Shown: positions 42,332 through 50,151, counted from the stretch's first letter. The stretch: DNA of 64,000 nucleotides from Absicoccus intestinalis (GCF_033971885.1 NZ_JALBUS010000007.1:1-64000); one strand, 5' to 3'. A program made the numbers and translations. Notes: generated by a model not told the origin, from the letters alone.

Positions 42332-43535
42332 CACCTTTCACCTCCTTCCCCGCCAATGTACTGCCAACATCTTTGGCATTGATATATTCTGACCGGATCA
42401 CACGTACATTTCCTTCATCATCCGGTAATGGCGGCATATTCAAGATATCTAATGCCTGATTGATCGTAACCATGCCACGATCAACAAACTGTGTGGCCAC
42501 TGATATCTTCGTTTTATTGGAAGCATATCCAAGACGGTCAGATGTCAGCTTGACTGATTTTCCGGCCATCAGTTCTTCACGTGAAAACAGCAGTTTGGAA
42601 ATTACTTCCTGTACCTGAATAAAGAACGTTTCAATGGCGCTTTCATAAAATGCATTCCACGTATCTTCACTGTATTTGTTCTGAAGTATATCTTCATTGA
42701 TTCCCCAGTATGTATAAACACTGTTCTCAATGGCTTTTTTCTGGTCTGCATCGATCATCAACGGTTTAGATTCGATTGGCTTTACATCTTCAAAACGCGG
42801 ATCATAAAGCAATACACCGCTTTCATTGTTCTCAAGGTTGTTCTTCATGAACATCTTTTGTTGACGCTCATAATCTTCATCATCATCGATAGGTGTATTC
42901 AGTTTTGCCATGAAGCGAAGAATACTGTTTGATTTGATCGTACTTGCAGAACTTTTTTCCTGAGCGACCAATAGATCTGCCGTATTTGTGAAAGCATCGT
43001 TTGAATCGCCAAAAAGGTCATTCTTGTATTGCATTCGCTTGATATGTCCGACTTCCCATGACTTAAATACCTTGATTTCATCGTTGAATGTAAAACGGTA
43101 ACACATATCGCCTTCTTCATCTTCAATCACTTCGGTAAAATGTGGCTGTATCGGTATCAATCCAATGATTCCGCCTGATTTATCCTTTTCTGCGTACACT
43201 GGAACGATATATGCGTTGTTTTCCATCTGATAGATCGTTGCCAGACGATAATAGAATTGATAGGCCGTCATAGTGTCATTCGGATATTGTGAAATGATAA
43301 AATTCTTTATCTTATCATCATCATTGACTAATACGGCTGTTGTTTTCGCACATTCAGATGCGATACGGTTCACGCATGCACGCACTAAATCAATCTCATA
43401 TAGTGCCCCTTGATAGCTCGTATGGCTAGGTGTATATCCGCTTAAGAGAGTGAAATACTTCTGAATCATGTGTGTATCCTTTTTGGATGGTTTCCCGAAA
43501 AAATGCTTAAATAATCCGCTGTTTAGGAATCCCAT
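42249..43535 (-). CDS. Portal protein (HK97-type)
   Basis: 428 aa from the ATG at 43535; the AAAGGAGGTGTGTAGA ribosome site supports it over the longer frame to 43619. Portals form the dodecameric DNA channel at one capsid vertex. Family segments include YEIDLVRACVNRIASECAKT, YQFYYRLATIYQMENNAYIVP, EVGHIKRM and EVISKLLFSREELMAG. The last 83 bp overlap the protease gene, an unusually long overlap. Confidence 0.92.
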   Translation of the reverse strand: MGFLNSGLFKHFFGKPSKKDTHMIQKYFTLLSGYTPSHTSYQGALYEIDLVRACVNRIASECAKTTAVLVNDDDKIKNFIISQYPNDTMTAYQFYYRLATIYQMENNAYIVPVYAEKDKSGGIIGLIPIQPHFTEVIEDEEGDMCYRFTFNDEIKVFKSWEVGHIKRMQYKNDLFGDSNDAFTNTADLLVAQEKSSASTIKSNSILRFMAKLNTPIDDDEDYERQQKMFMKNNLENNESGVLLYDPRFEDVKPIESKPLMIDADQKKAIENSVYTYWGINEDILQNKYSEDTWNAFYESAIETFFIQVQEVISKLLFSREELMAGKSVKLTSDRLGYASNKTKISVATQFVDRGMVTINQALDILNMPPLPDDEGNVRVIRSEYINAKDVGSTLAGKEVKGDGKNGYSSNKDDGIPNEPGHGTEKNRE

Positions 43536-43536
43536 T

Positions 43537-45198
43537 CTACACACCTCCTTTTTTTGACTTGTTCTCAAGCCTGTATTTGTATTTGTCGTACCATTTCTGA
43601 CGTACCGTGTAAGCATCAATTACACTTGCAGCGCCATCTATATGTTTTCTTTCATCGATTTTGCGCATCCTTACACGATTATCTTCGGCGACTTTCTGTA
43701 TAGCGACACTTGAAAAATGTGTCTGCAAAAGCCCATTTGATCCTGTATGGACGATTCCGTCCTTCACAAGTCCTTCAAACTCATAAATGACTGGTGTAAG
43801 ATTCGTCCCCTGTATAACGTCATCTGTTTCAAATCCGTATTTATTCATCTCATCAACAAAATACTGTGCAGAATAACGGTCATATCCAACGATCAAACAA
43901 TGAATCTTGTATTTTTTTCTGATATCAAGGAACCATTGTGTTACATCGGAATACTGAACATAATTCTCTCCACTTGGGCTCAAATATCCAAGCTGCATGA
44001 ATCTTGTATAAGGAATCATGTCGCGTTCTTCCGCTTCCTTTATACGATTGGCAGGAAGCCAGAAATGCGTAAATATATAATCCTGTCCATCAACTCGTAT
44101 AAGTATGGTAGCGGCTGTCAAATCGGTCGTTTGCGACAAGTCTACACCGCCTACACCATACATATGTGCAAAATCTTCTATATGCAATGGATCTCCAGTC
44201 ATTGAAAGAATGTCTTTCTTTGATAACCATGCAGATACTGCATTCTGTTTGATATTGCAGTATTTGGTTAAAAACTCCGACTTGTGTACTGGAGACCCAT
44301 GTGCTTTCGCTATTTCATCTTCTAGGAATTTTTCAGTAACAGAAACGCCAAGATTTGGCATCGCTTTTCTTAATTCCTCGATATCATCCCATTTGTTTTC
44401 ATCGTCTATGGCATAAATAAAAGGCAACAACCGTGTTTCATCGGATGTGCCTTGCAATACAGCTGTTGAACGGTTCATGATCTCGTCATAAAGCCCGTTA
44501 TCAATGTAATTGGCCGTAGATGTATATAAAAAAATGGGTTGCCTTCTCGCACCCACCGCACTAAGCATGACCTCTGCCATCTTCAGTCCTTGTTCACCTT
44601 CCCATGCTGCAAATTCATCGAATGTGCAGAAATGAGGGTTGAAACCATCGGATTTCTTTCCATTGAACGCCAATGGAGCCATGACACCTTTCGTTTTTGG
44701 GTAATATACATCGTCCCGACGTTTCCTTACTCGTTTGGAAAGCGATGGCACCTGGTCGATCATGTTAAATGCACCCTGAAAGATGATCTTGCTCTGTTTC
44801 AATTTCGGCGCCAGGTTATATATCTGCATACCAGGCTCTCGGTCGCAAAACAATATATATACCTGTATCGCCGCCGCAAGCAGTGATTTTCCCTGTTTAC
44901 GAGCGATGATCAATACAAGTTCACGAAAATGTCTCGTGCCGTCCTTATCCACCAAACCGAACATGCAGGCAACAAAATATTTCTGCCATGGTTCAAGCGT
45001 GATAAGGTCTGTCCTTCCTTCATAGTGGTGGCAGAAATGCTCAATAAACCTTATTGCGCGATCTGCTCTTGCTTCGTCATAATAAAAATCGCCATTAGCC
45101 AAACCATTTTCGACCATAGCGATATTTTTCTTTACCCATTTACCTACAACATCTGTTCCTTCCTCTATCCTGGCCTTATATTCATCAAGATATCGCAT
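43537..45198 (-). CDS. Terminase large subunit
   Basis: DNA-packaging motor of 553 aa. The N-terminal ATPase has the Walker A ARKQGKS (about 99-105) and Walker B FCTFDEF (Asp-Glu about 194-195). The C-terminal nuclease has acidic residues in GGVDLSQTTDLTAA, VGYDRYSAQ and the IDGAASVIDA segment. It belongs to the HK97-like terminase group that works with a P27-type small subunit. Its ATG overlaps the small-subunit stop by one base (TGATG). Confidence 0.95.
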   Translation of the reverse strand: MRYLDEYKARIEEGTDVVGKWVKKNIAMVENGLANGDFYYDEARADRAIRFIEHFCHHYEGRTDLITLEPWQKYFVACMFGLVDKDGTRHFRELVLIIARKQGKSLLAAAIQVYILFCDREPGMQIYNLAPKLKQSKIIFQGAFNMIDQVPSLSKRVRKRRDDVYYPKTKGVMAPLAFNGKKSDGFNPHFCTFDEFAAWEGEQGLKMAEVMLSAVGARRQPIFLYTSTANYIDNGLYDEIMNRSTAVLQGTSDETRLLPFIYAIDDENKWDDIEELRKAMPNLGVSVTEKFLEDEIAKAHGSPVHKSEFLTKYCNIKQNAVSAWLSKKDILSMTGDPLHIEDFAHMYGVGGVDLSQTTDLTAATILIRVDGQDYIFTHFWLPANRIKEAEERDMIPYTRFMQLGYLSPSGENYVQYSDVTQWFLDIRKKYKIHCLIVGYDRYSAQYFVDEMNKYGFETDDVIQGTNLTPVIYEFEGLVKDGIVHTGSNGLLQTHFSSVAIQKVAEDNRVRMRKIDERKHIDGAASVIDAYTVRQKWYDKYKYRLENKSKKGGV

Positions 45199-45590
45199 CA
45201 AGCATCATTGCTCGACGACTCTTTAAGGAACGCATCAAGCTCATCGTCTTCTTCGCCGTTTAGCATCGATTTCTTGATGGATAATGGCGAAAGCCCGAGC
45301 TCTTTTCCGTATTTAAGGATAGTATCGTTGAACTTGATGTTGTTGGTATAGAAAGGAACCGGCGTAAGGTTCGTGCTTCCATTCTTGTTGGTGTATGGAA
45401 ACACCATGGAATACCCTGTCTTTTTCGTCCATTTGTTCCATTCGCTAAGATTCTTATCACGTAAAGCACACGTTTCTGCAAGCGTATCGATAAGAACGTC
45501 ATATTCTTCCTTATAGGTGCCAAGAGACATCATTTGTTCAATAATGAAGTTTTTGTACGCCGTCTTGCTCCTGCCTTTTCTTTTTGCCAT
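45198..45590 (-). CDS. Terminase small subunit (P27 family)
   Basis: 130 aa from the ATG at 45590. Contains EEYDVLIDTLAETCALRDKNLSEWNK, NLTPVPFYTNNIKFNDTILKYGKELGLSPLSIKK and an acidic end, as in P27-family small subunits that recognise the packaging site. Starts two bases past the HNH stop; translation is probably coupled. Confidence 0.85.
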   Translation of the reverse strand: MAKRKGRSKTAYKNFIIEQMMSLGTYKEEYDVLIDTLAETCALRDKNLSEWNKWTKKTGYSMVFPYTNKNGSTNLTPVPFYTNNIKFNDTILKYGKELGLSPLSIKKSMLNGEEDDELDAFLKESSSNDA

Positions 45591-45591
45591 T

Positions 45592-45939
45592 TCATTCACT
45601 CTCTTTCGTATAATCTATGAGCCTTCCGTTTTCATCAAAATCATAGTAGATCGTTTCTTTCTTTGCGTGTTCCTTTGCGTGGCAGTCGTCACATAACGAT
45701 TCCAGGTTTGAATCATCGAGAAGTATCTTCACATCCATATAATTTGTCTTGTCGATATGGATCTTGTGATGGACACAGTCTGCCGGTTTATAGATCCCAC
45801 GTTTCAAGCAACGTTCACACCACGGATGCATTTTTCGATATACCATGCTTCTCTGTGTCCATGTCTTGCTAGAGTAGAACTTACGGGCAAAATTCCTTGC
45901 CCCTGTCTTCGTTATCTTTTCGCCAAAATATTTTTTCAT
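45592..45939 (-). CDS. HNH endonuclease
   Basis: 115 aa from the ATG at 45939 (GGTGG ribosome site); the longer frame adds an implausible hydrophobic leader. The HNH core is clear: two Cys (CERC), then VHHKIHI and LESLCDDCHAKEH. In cos-type phages such a nuclease next to the terminase genes is required for terminase cleavage at cos. It leads the late operon. Confidence 0.9.
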   Translation of the reverse strand: MKKYFGEKITKTGARNFARKFYSSKTWTQRSMVYRKMHPWCERCLKRGIYKPADCVHHKIHIDKTNYMDVKILLDDSNLESLCDDCHAKEHAKKETIYYDFDENGRLIDYTKESE

Positions 45940-46021
45940 ATAGATACCACCAATCAAAAAAAGTATCGTGCAAAGAAAGTGAAAAAAGAGACATGGAAAA
46001 AAAGGTTGGTGATATCTATAT

Positions 46022-46050
46022 AAAAATGACCCGTCATAAAAACGAGTCAT
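46022..46050 (-). terminator. Minus-strand terminator upstream of the HNH gene
   Basis: Stem ATGACTCG/CGGGTCAT (46043-46050 with 46026-46033, one T-G pair) followed by TTTTTATATAG. It would isolate the late operon from transcription entering from the right. Confidence 0.6.
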
Positions 46051-46090
46051 CCAGAAAAAGAGAACGAAAAAACCAAACAAGAAGAGTCCC

Positions 46091-46124
46091 ACGTGGAGAA
46101 AGGTCTCTCTTCAATTCTCCACGT
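46091..46124. repeat. 10-bp perfect inverted repeat
   Basis: ACGTGGAGAA at 46091-46100 and TTCTCCACGT at 46115-46124, spacer 14 nt. No T run follows on either strand. A protein-binding site for a late regulator or terminase is plausible. Confidence 0.45.
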
Positions 46125-46558
46125 ATACATCATATCACGGGTAAAATGGTCCGATTGCGACTTTTTAGCGAGTCATTACTGAAATATGCCTTATTTAAAG
46201 GGTATCCCCCCTCGTATTTTTCAATGTTCGGTAAATCTAAACTGGGGCAGCCGTTCCTTAGACGTTGGATTTCCAACGAAATATAGGGGGTGATCCGCCG
46301 TTTTTCGTCATTTCGACACGCCCGGAACCGTGGCTTTGTATGGCAACGGCTTTCAGTGTGTCATTCGATGACCCACCCGTTCACGTTGTAAGGTCGAAAA
46401 TATATGATTTCGTATGCTTATTCATATCCTGCCATGACCCGGTACCAAATTGGCTATTGACTTGTAATTTGTGTTGTGCTATACGCGCGTACGCGTTTCA
46501 ATAAATCGCGCAAAAAAACCAAACAAAAAAAAGATTTTAAAAAAAATCAAAAAAACTA

Positions 46559-46587
46559 TTGACTTAATAAATTAGATGGTGTACATT
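46559..46587 (+). promoter_or_regulatory. Predicted promoter of the plus-strand accessory island
   Basis: TTGACT (46559-46564) and TACATT (46582-46587) with 17-bp spacing. The 16-bp AAACTATTGACTTAAT at 46553-46568 recurs at 46624-46639, so a second promoter-like -35 lies 71 bp downstream. Confidence 0.5.
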
Positions 46588-46610
46588 GAAAGTGCCTCAA
46601 GAAAGAGGCC

Positions 46611-46644
46611 AATCAATTAAGTTAAACTATTGACTTAATCGATT
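46611..46644 (+). promoter_or_regulatory. Operator-like dyad in the accessory leader
   Basis: AATCAATTAAGT (46611-46622) and ACTTAATCGATT (46633-46644) are inverted repeats with one mismatch, 10 bp apart. They span the second TTGACT. A repressor site is likely; the ribbon-helix-helix proteins downstream are candidates. Confidence 0.45.
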
Positions 46645-46661
46645 GGGATATTTGAAAATCA

Positions 46662-46776
46662 AATACTCTTTGGATGGCGCGCGGGTCCACTCGTTAGCGC
46701 ACACAAGGGATTAGGCCTCAGAGTATCGAGCTTCTAGCTTGAGAGTGTAACACCTATGGACTTGTGAAAGAGTATT
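46662..46776 (+). ncRNA. Structured 5' leader (candidate RNA element)
   Basis: AATACTCTTT (46662-46671) pairs perfectly with AAAGAGTATT (46767-46776), enclosing about 95 nt with further possible stems: GTCCA/TGGAC and TCGAGCT/AGCTTGA. It lies between the promoter and the ribosome site of a 39-residue hydrophobic peptide. No riboswitch family that I know matches. Confidence 0.4.
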
Positions 46777-46816
46777 GACCGGCACCGGTTAACAGTGCTA
46801 GAAGGAGGTGAACGAC

Positions 46817-46936
46817 ATGGATAAATTAAAAGAGCTTGTTAAAGTGGCTAAACTAATCAACAAGCTCTTAAAAGAGTTAATAATCATGGTTTTATATATA
46901 GCCATGATCATTAAAATTATTGAGGCTTTATTATAA
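46817..46936 (+). CDS. Small hydrophobic membrane peptide 1
   Basis: 39 codons with a very strong ribosome site (AAGGAGGTGAACGAC-ATG). A basic amphipathic N-terminus (MDKLKELVKVAKLINKLLKE) is followed by a hydrophobic segment LIIMVLYIAMIIKIIEALL. A terminator overlaps the stop codon, so it forms its own short transcript with a structured leader. Size, topology and leader are like type I toxins or other phage membrane peptides. No homologue recognised. Confidence 0.55.
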   Translation: MDKLKELVKVAKLINKLLKELIIMVLYIAMIIKIIEALL

Positions 46937-46945
46937 AGCCTCTTT
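46922..46945 (+). terminator. Terminator overlapping the peptide 1 stop
   Basis: Stem GAGGCTTTA / TAAAGCCTC (46922-46930 with 46934-46942, 3-nt loop) then TTTT. It should limit read-through into the rest of the island. Confidence 0.7.
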
Positions 46946-46968
46946 TATTGTAGCATGTCGAAACATAT

Positions 46969-47088
46969 ATGAACAAAGAAAAGAAACAGAAAATCATTGA
47001 ATTGATCATTGAATTAATTATTCAAGTGATCATCGCAATCATCAATCTGATGATCATCGTGATCATCATTTGGTATTGCATTAGTTAA
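46969..47088 (+). CDS. Small hydrophobic membrane peptide 2
   Basis: 39 codons: a Lys-rich start (MNKEKKQK) then a long Ile-rich stretch that would span the membrane, ending WYCIS. The DNA is built of repeated ATCATT/GATCATC units. The same size and layout as peptide 1, 33 bp upstream, suggests two members of one kind, though they differ in sequence. No clear ribosome site, which lowers confidence. Confidence 0.4.
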   Translation: MNKEKKQKIIELIIELIIQVIIAIINLMIIVIIIWYCIS

Positions 47089-47112
47089 ATCAAATACAGG
47101 AGGAAAAACATC

Positions 47113-47283
47113 ATGATAGATAAATATTTAACATTAAGAAATAAAAAGGATGCCTTATTGGATCAGTACTCAAAAGCTAATAAAGAAGAAAAAGCGATCA
47201 TCAAAAAAGAGTATGAAAAAATTGATGATCAAATGCGCAGCATTAAAAAAAGTCTTCCAGAAAAAGTCTGGAAACAACTTTAA
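47113..47283 (+). CDS. Small charged helical protein
   Basis: 56 aa, beginning MIDKYLTLRNKKDALLDQYS, rich in Lys, Glu and Asp and probably one helical hairpin. Good ribosome site AGGAGGAAAAACATC-ATG. Unknown function. First of the soluble small proteins of the island. Confidence 0.6.
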   Translation: MIDKYLTLRNKKDALLDQYSKANKEEKAIIKKEYEKIDDQMRSIKKSLPEKVWKQL

Positions 47284-47312
47284 AAAGTAAAAAAAGTAGG
47301 AGGAAAAAGAAA

Positions 47313-47690
47313 ATGTTAAATCTTGAAAAAGTCATGGCACGCCATGGAAAAGTTGAAGAAATGGCGCCAAATATTCGCTATTACATCGATTTAGGTAACA
47401 ATCACCTAGACGAAAACATTCTTGTAGAAGTTTCCATTTGTGAAAACGATGGAAGTAAATATGCACTTCCAAAGTTATGGAAGAAAAACGGCTGGATGGA
47501 TCATGAACTAGAAACTTGGATCCATCTAATGGTTTACGTGACAGATCCAAGCGGTTTATGTCACGGAAAATATAACCCGACTGAAAAAGCTGGAAAAGTA
47601 AACTTCGATTGGATGTTGGAAGTTACGCCAGAAAACCTGGAAAAGCTTTTAACAGAAGTTGAACGCCGCGCCGGATTAAAGGAGGCATAA
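47313..47690 (+). CDS. Hypothetical accessory protein (125 aa)
   Basis: Starts at the ATG after AGGAGGAAAAAGAAA. The protein is soluble, acidic and mixed alpha/beta, with RYYIDLGNNHLDENILVEVSI, a Trp-rich middle (KLWKKNGWMDHELETWIHLM) and VNFDWMLEVTPENLEKLL. I do not recognise it. It lies 1 bp from the next gene, so both are cotranscribed. Confidence 0.6.
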   Translation: MLNLEKVMARHGKVEEMAPNIRYYIDLGNNHLDENILVEVSICENDGSKYALPKLWKKNGWMDHELETWIHLMVYVTDPSGLCHGKYNPTEKAGKVNFDWMLEVTPENLEKLLTEVERRAGLKEA

Positions 47691-47691
47691 A

Positions 47692-47937
47692 ATGGAATAC
47701 CTAAAAATTACAAGTGGAAGGAACTTTTCCTTCCACAATAGAGAATTTCACGTCGCTGATCTTCCAAAACAAGATCAGACAGACGGAAACAAATATATGA
47801 TCCAAGAAGTCATGAAAGATGGATCGTATAACTTATGTTTCAATGAATTGAATTGGGATCTATTAAAGTTCCCGACTATCAAAGAGGCGCGCCGCTTTGT
47901 TAGCTATGAAGAATGGTGCATAAAATCAATGCTTTAA
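47692..47937 (+). CDS. Hypothetical accessory protein (81 aa)
   Basis: Starts one base after the previous stop, using AAGGAGGCATAAA as ribosome site. Protein with FSFHNREFHVADLPKQDQTDGNKYMIQEVMKDG followed by an acidic-aromatic end (KEARRFVSYEEWCIKSML). No family recognised. Confidence 0.55.
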   Translation: MEYLKITSGRNFSFHNREFHVADLPKQDQTDGNKYMIQEVMKDGSYNLCFNELNWDLLKFPTIKEARRFVSYEEWCIKSML

Positions 47938-48017
47938 AAGTTGTGGAACTTTTAAAGAAATTTAGGCGTGCTAAAAAGTACGCCTTATTAAATGAAAAAG
48001 AAAAGGAGAAAAAAATT

Positions 48018-48431
48018 ATGTCTTGTTATGTTTTAGGAAATGAAAGTTTAAGTGTTATCGTAAAAGCTTTTGAGATTTACCAAGTTGAATTTCGAGCAGA
48101 ATGTTTCAAAAAAACATTAGGCGCCATTCGTGACGTAAATAAAATGCGCTGCGCAATGGGTCAAGCTCTGCTTGATATCAACTGCGCAAGCTATAATTAT
48201 CGTTACAATGAATCGGGTAAATATAAATTTCAATATATTGATCCAGTGATCGTGAAAAACGGCAAAATTGATACTGGATTAATTCTCGGATGCATTGAAA
48301 GTTTCGAGTATCAGTCATGTGAAATTCCAAACTACTATTCGTCAATCATCCATATGACGTTATGTAACTTGAAAGATGCCATGTTGCAACGATATATCGA
48401 AAAAGATGGCTTTGAAGTTGGATGGGCTTAG
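48018..48431 (+). CDS. Hypothetical accessory protein (137 aa)
   Basis: I use the ATG at 48018 (MSCYVLGNESLSVIVKAFEI), since AAAAGGAG precedes it; the frame is open from 47913 but overlaps the previous gene. The protein has Cys at several places, AFEIYQVEFRAECFKKTLGAIRDVNKMRC, and a Tyr-rich centre. Opening residues of this kind (FALGNEHLS-like) occur in small mobile-element proteins of unknown role. A GGCGT/ACGCC hairpin lies just upstream (about 47964-47989). Confidence 0.6.
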   Translation: MSCYVLGNESLSVIVKAFEIYQVEFRAECFKKTLGAIRDVNKMRCAMGQALLDINCASYNYRYNESGKYKFQYIDPVIVKNGKIDTGLILGCIESFEYQSCEIPNYYSSIIHMTLCNLKDAMLQRYIEKDGFEVGWA

Positions 48432-48451
48432 AGATTAGGAGGAAAAGAAAA

Positions 48452-48883
48452 ATGGAAAAAGAAAAGAAAGTACCGAGAAGCCACACATCCGAATATATAT
48501 ACAATTATAGGCAAAAAAAATATAGACGTTATATTGCATTGATAAAAAAGGAAGATAAAGAAATGATGAAAAAACTTGATTCAGTTGATTCTATAAATTC
48601 TTACATATATGATCTTATAAAAAAAGATATGGAGTTACAAGAAAAAAATAAAATTATCCAAAATGGTGTGCTCTTAATGCACACCAATGGAAATTGGGAC
48701 TACTACCTATACAATGATCAAACTTATTCAATCGCTACCGATCCGCAATGTAAAAGTTGCTGGTTTGGTGGTCGATACCATTTCATAAAAGAATATTGTT
48801 TACATTTACGTGGATCTGGAAAACTTTCAAATGAAGGAAAAAAGTTTATTGGAAAAGAATTTTTAAAGGAGAATGAATTATGA
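48452..48883 (+). CDS. Ribbon-helix-helix-like protein with C-terminal extension
   Basis: 143 aa from the ATG at 48452 (TTAGGAGGAAAAG ribosome site). The first 70 residues match the two small proteins at 49770 and 49945: a basic strand (YRRYIALIKKEDKEMMKKL) and a helix ending SYIYDLIKKDM, the pattern of MetJ/Arc-type DNA-binding proteins. The C-terminal 70 residues are different, with KSCWFGGRYHFIKEYCLHLRG, probably a separate ligand or partner domain. Its stop overlaps the next ATG by 4 bp. Confidence 0.55.
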   Translation: MEKEKKVPRSHTSEYIYNYRQKKYRRYIALIKKEDKEMMKKLDSVDSINSYIYDLIKKDMELQEKNKIIQNGVLLMHTNGNWDYYLYNDQTYSIATDPQCKSCWFGGRYHFIKEYCLHLRGSGKLSNEGKKFIGKEFLKENEL

Positions 48884-49146
48884 AAAATAAATTTGATTCC
48901 CTGTTTTGGGAATATGTCCTGGAAACTTGTGATAACTGCCGCAACCGGGACAATTACGGTATGCTTTTCAACAATTCTTACATGCCAAATAGCTTAATGC
49001 TGTATGCATCGGATAACAAAGTCCGTGTGGATTGGAACAAACTTATTGTTAAAAAAGATGGAAAGCCACTATTCAATATCCATTTGCGCTATGGCAAAAA
49101 AGGTATCTTAAAACCTAGAAAAAGCGATTTTGAGTTGATTGCTTAA
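48880..49146 (+). CDS. Hypothetical accessory protein (88 aa)
   Basis: Coupled to the previous gene by an ATGA overlap. Contains LETCDNCRNRDNYGMLFNNSYMPNSLM and a basic C-terminus (RYGKKGILKPRKSDFELIA). The DNC-x2-R motif resembles parts of small phage proteins but no family is recognised. Confidence 0.55.
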   Translation: MKNKFDSLFWEYVLETCDNCRNRDNYGMLFNNSYMPNSLMLYASDNKVRVDWNKLIVKKDGKPLFNIHLRYGKKGILKPRKSDFELIA

Positions 49147-49158
49147 GGGCCAAAAAAA

Positions 49159-49350
49159 ATGAATTTAAAAAAATTATCTAAGTGGTTAGGGCAAAAAGTT
49201 CTAACCACAACAGATCCGGATATTTTTTCCGGATCTTATGATAAAACCATTGCCAAAGTTCAATTAGATGAATTTGGTAAAATTTATTATTACGCAAATA
49301 CTTTAGATCCCATTGAATTGGAAGATCTATATAGTTTTTTGGAAAATTAG
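49159..49350 (+). CDS. Hypothetical accessory protein (63 aa)
   Basis: Short protein beginning MNLKKLSKWLGQKVLTTTDPD and ending PIELEDLYSFLEN, mixed alpha/beta. Weak ribosome site (AAGGG, 8 bases before the ATG). Follows the preceding gene by 12 bp. Unknown function. Confidence 0.45.
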   Translation: MNLKKLSKWLGQKVLTTTDPDIFSGSYDKTIAKVQLDEFGKIYYYANTLDPIELEDLYSFLEN

Positions 49351-49401
49351 AAAAAGTATTTAATAGAGAAAACCCAAATTATGTGATCAAAGGAGGAAAA
49401 A

Positions 49402-49623
49402 ATGCAGATTTTAAGAGGGACAAAACGAGAAATTACTTTAATGCAGTGGAATGAACAATTAAGAAAAGCAGAAAAAAGATTATCAGATAGTAAAAAGTGC
49501 TTTGAACTTTTCGGTGGTAGCGATGATAAACAACAAGTTATAAAAGATGAAGAAAAAGTAAATAAAATTAAAAAACATATCGAGGAAGTGATTGAGTTTA
49601 TGGACGCGCATAATATTAAATAA
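49402..49623 (+). CDS. Hypothetical coiled-coil protein (73 aa)
   Basis: Starts after AAAGGAGGAAAAA. Residues about 10-65 form a charged helical hairpin (EQLRKAEKRLSDSKKC and KVNKIKKHIEEVIEFM). No function recognised. Confidence 0.55.
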   Translation: MQILRGTKREITLMQWNEQLRKAEKRLSDSKKCFELFGGSDDKQQVIKDEEKVNKIKKHIEEVIEFMDAHNIK

Positions 49624-49712
49624 AAAAATTGGCTAACCTATCAATCAAGAGTGAAGCGATAACACTCAAAACACTAACTTATTCCTAGTTGAAAACTTTA
49701 AAACTTTTGAAA

Positions 49713-49740
49713 TTGGCGCCATCATGGCGCCGCCCTTTTT
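49713..49740 (+). terminator. Possible terminator before the last two genes
   Basis: Palindrome GGCGCCA-TCA-TGGCGCC (49714-49730, base-paired G/C-rich) followed a few bases later by a T5 run. Immediately behind it is TATAAT (49743-49748), a likely -10 for the next two genes. Confidence 0.5.
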
Positions 49741-49769
49741 GTTATAATGGTCCTGGAGGAAAAAAGAAC

Positions 49770-49964
49770 ATGGAAAAGGAAAAGAAAGTCGGATCAAAGT
49801 ATATATACAAGTATCAAAAAGAAAATTTTAATCGTCATGTTGTGATGATCAGAAAAGACGATGAAGAAATGATTAAAAAATTAGATTCTGTAAATGCAAG
49901 CGAATATATTTACAATCTCATAAAAAAAGACATGGAGAAAAATAATGCGAAACAAGAAAGATAA
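49770..49964 (+). CDS. Ribbon-helix-helix-like small protein
   Basis: 64 aa from the ATG at 49770 (GGAGGAAAAAAGAAC ribosome site). The N-terminal strand (FNRHVVMIRKDD), first helix (EEMIKKLDSV) and second helix (ASEYIYNLIKKDM) form the ribbon-helix-helix outline. The frame is very close to the N-terminal half of the 48452 gene (MEKEKKV start in both). Probably a DNA-binding regulator of the island. Confidence 0.6.
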   Translation: MEKEKKVGSKYIYKYQKENFNRHVVMIRKDDEEMIKKLDSVNASEYIYNLIKKDMEKNNAKQER

Positions 49965-50151
49965 ATATGAATATGATAAAAATTATAGAAAAGAAAATTA
50001 CCGATGGACAATTTTTTATATCCCTAAATCAGACACAAAAGTAAATGAATATTTGGCAAGACAAAAACCTATGTCAAAATATATCCGCCGTCTCATAAAA
50101 GAAGATATCGAAAACGAACGCATAGAAAAAGCCCGTGCTGCAAACAAGTAG
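49945..50151 (+). CDS. Ribbon-helix-helix-like small protein
   Basis: 68 aa, overlapping the previous gene by 20 bp. Same layout: YRWTIFYIPKSDTKVNEYLARQ strand and helix, then PMSKYIRRLIKEDIENERIE. More basic than its neighbour. A likely partner or duplicated regulator. It is the last gene of the island and ends in a terminator shared with the opposite gene. Confidence 0.6.
   Translation: MRNKKDKYEYDKNYRKENYRWTIFYIPKSDTKVNEYLARQKPMSKYIRRLIKEDIENERIEKARAANK

Larger units (their letters stand above)
45940..46552. other. Non-coding control/packaging region between late operon and accessory island
   Basis: About 600 bp without a convincing gene. It contains a minus-strand terminator (46022-46050), a 10-bp inverted repeat (46091-46124), C- and G-runs and a GTTGGA/TCCAAC palindrome at 46264-46277, and an ACGCG-rich palindrome near 46482-46496. 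The late promoter, a packaging site (cos) and regulator sites are the expected contents. None is proven here. Confidence 0.5.

Noticed and set aside
47964..47989. AGGCGT/ACGCCT hairpin as a terminator
   Set aside because: No T run follows and the next gene has its ribosome site directly downstream.
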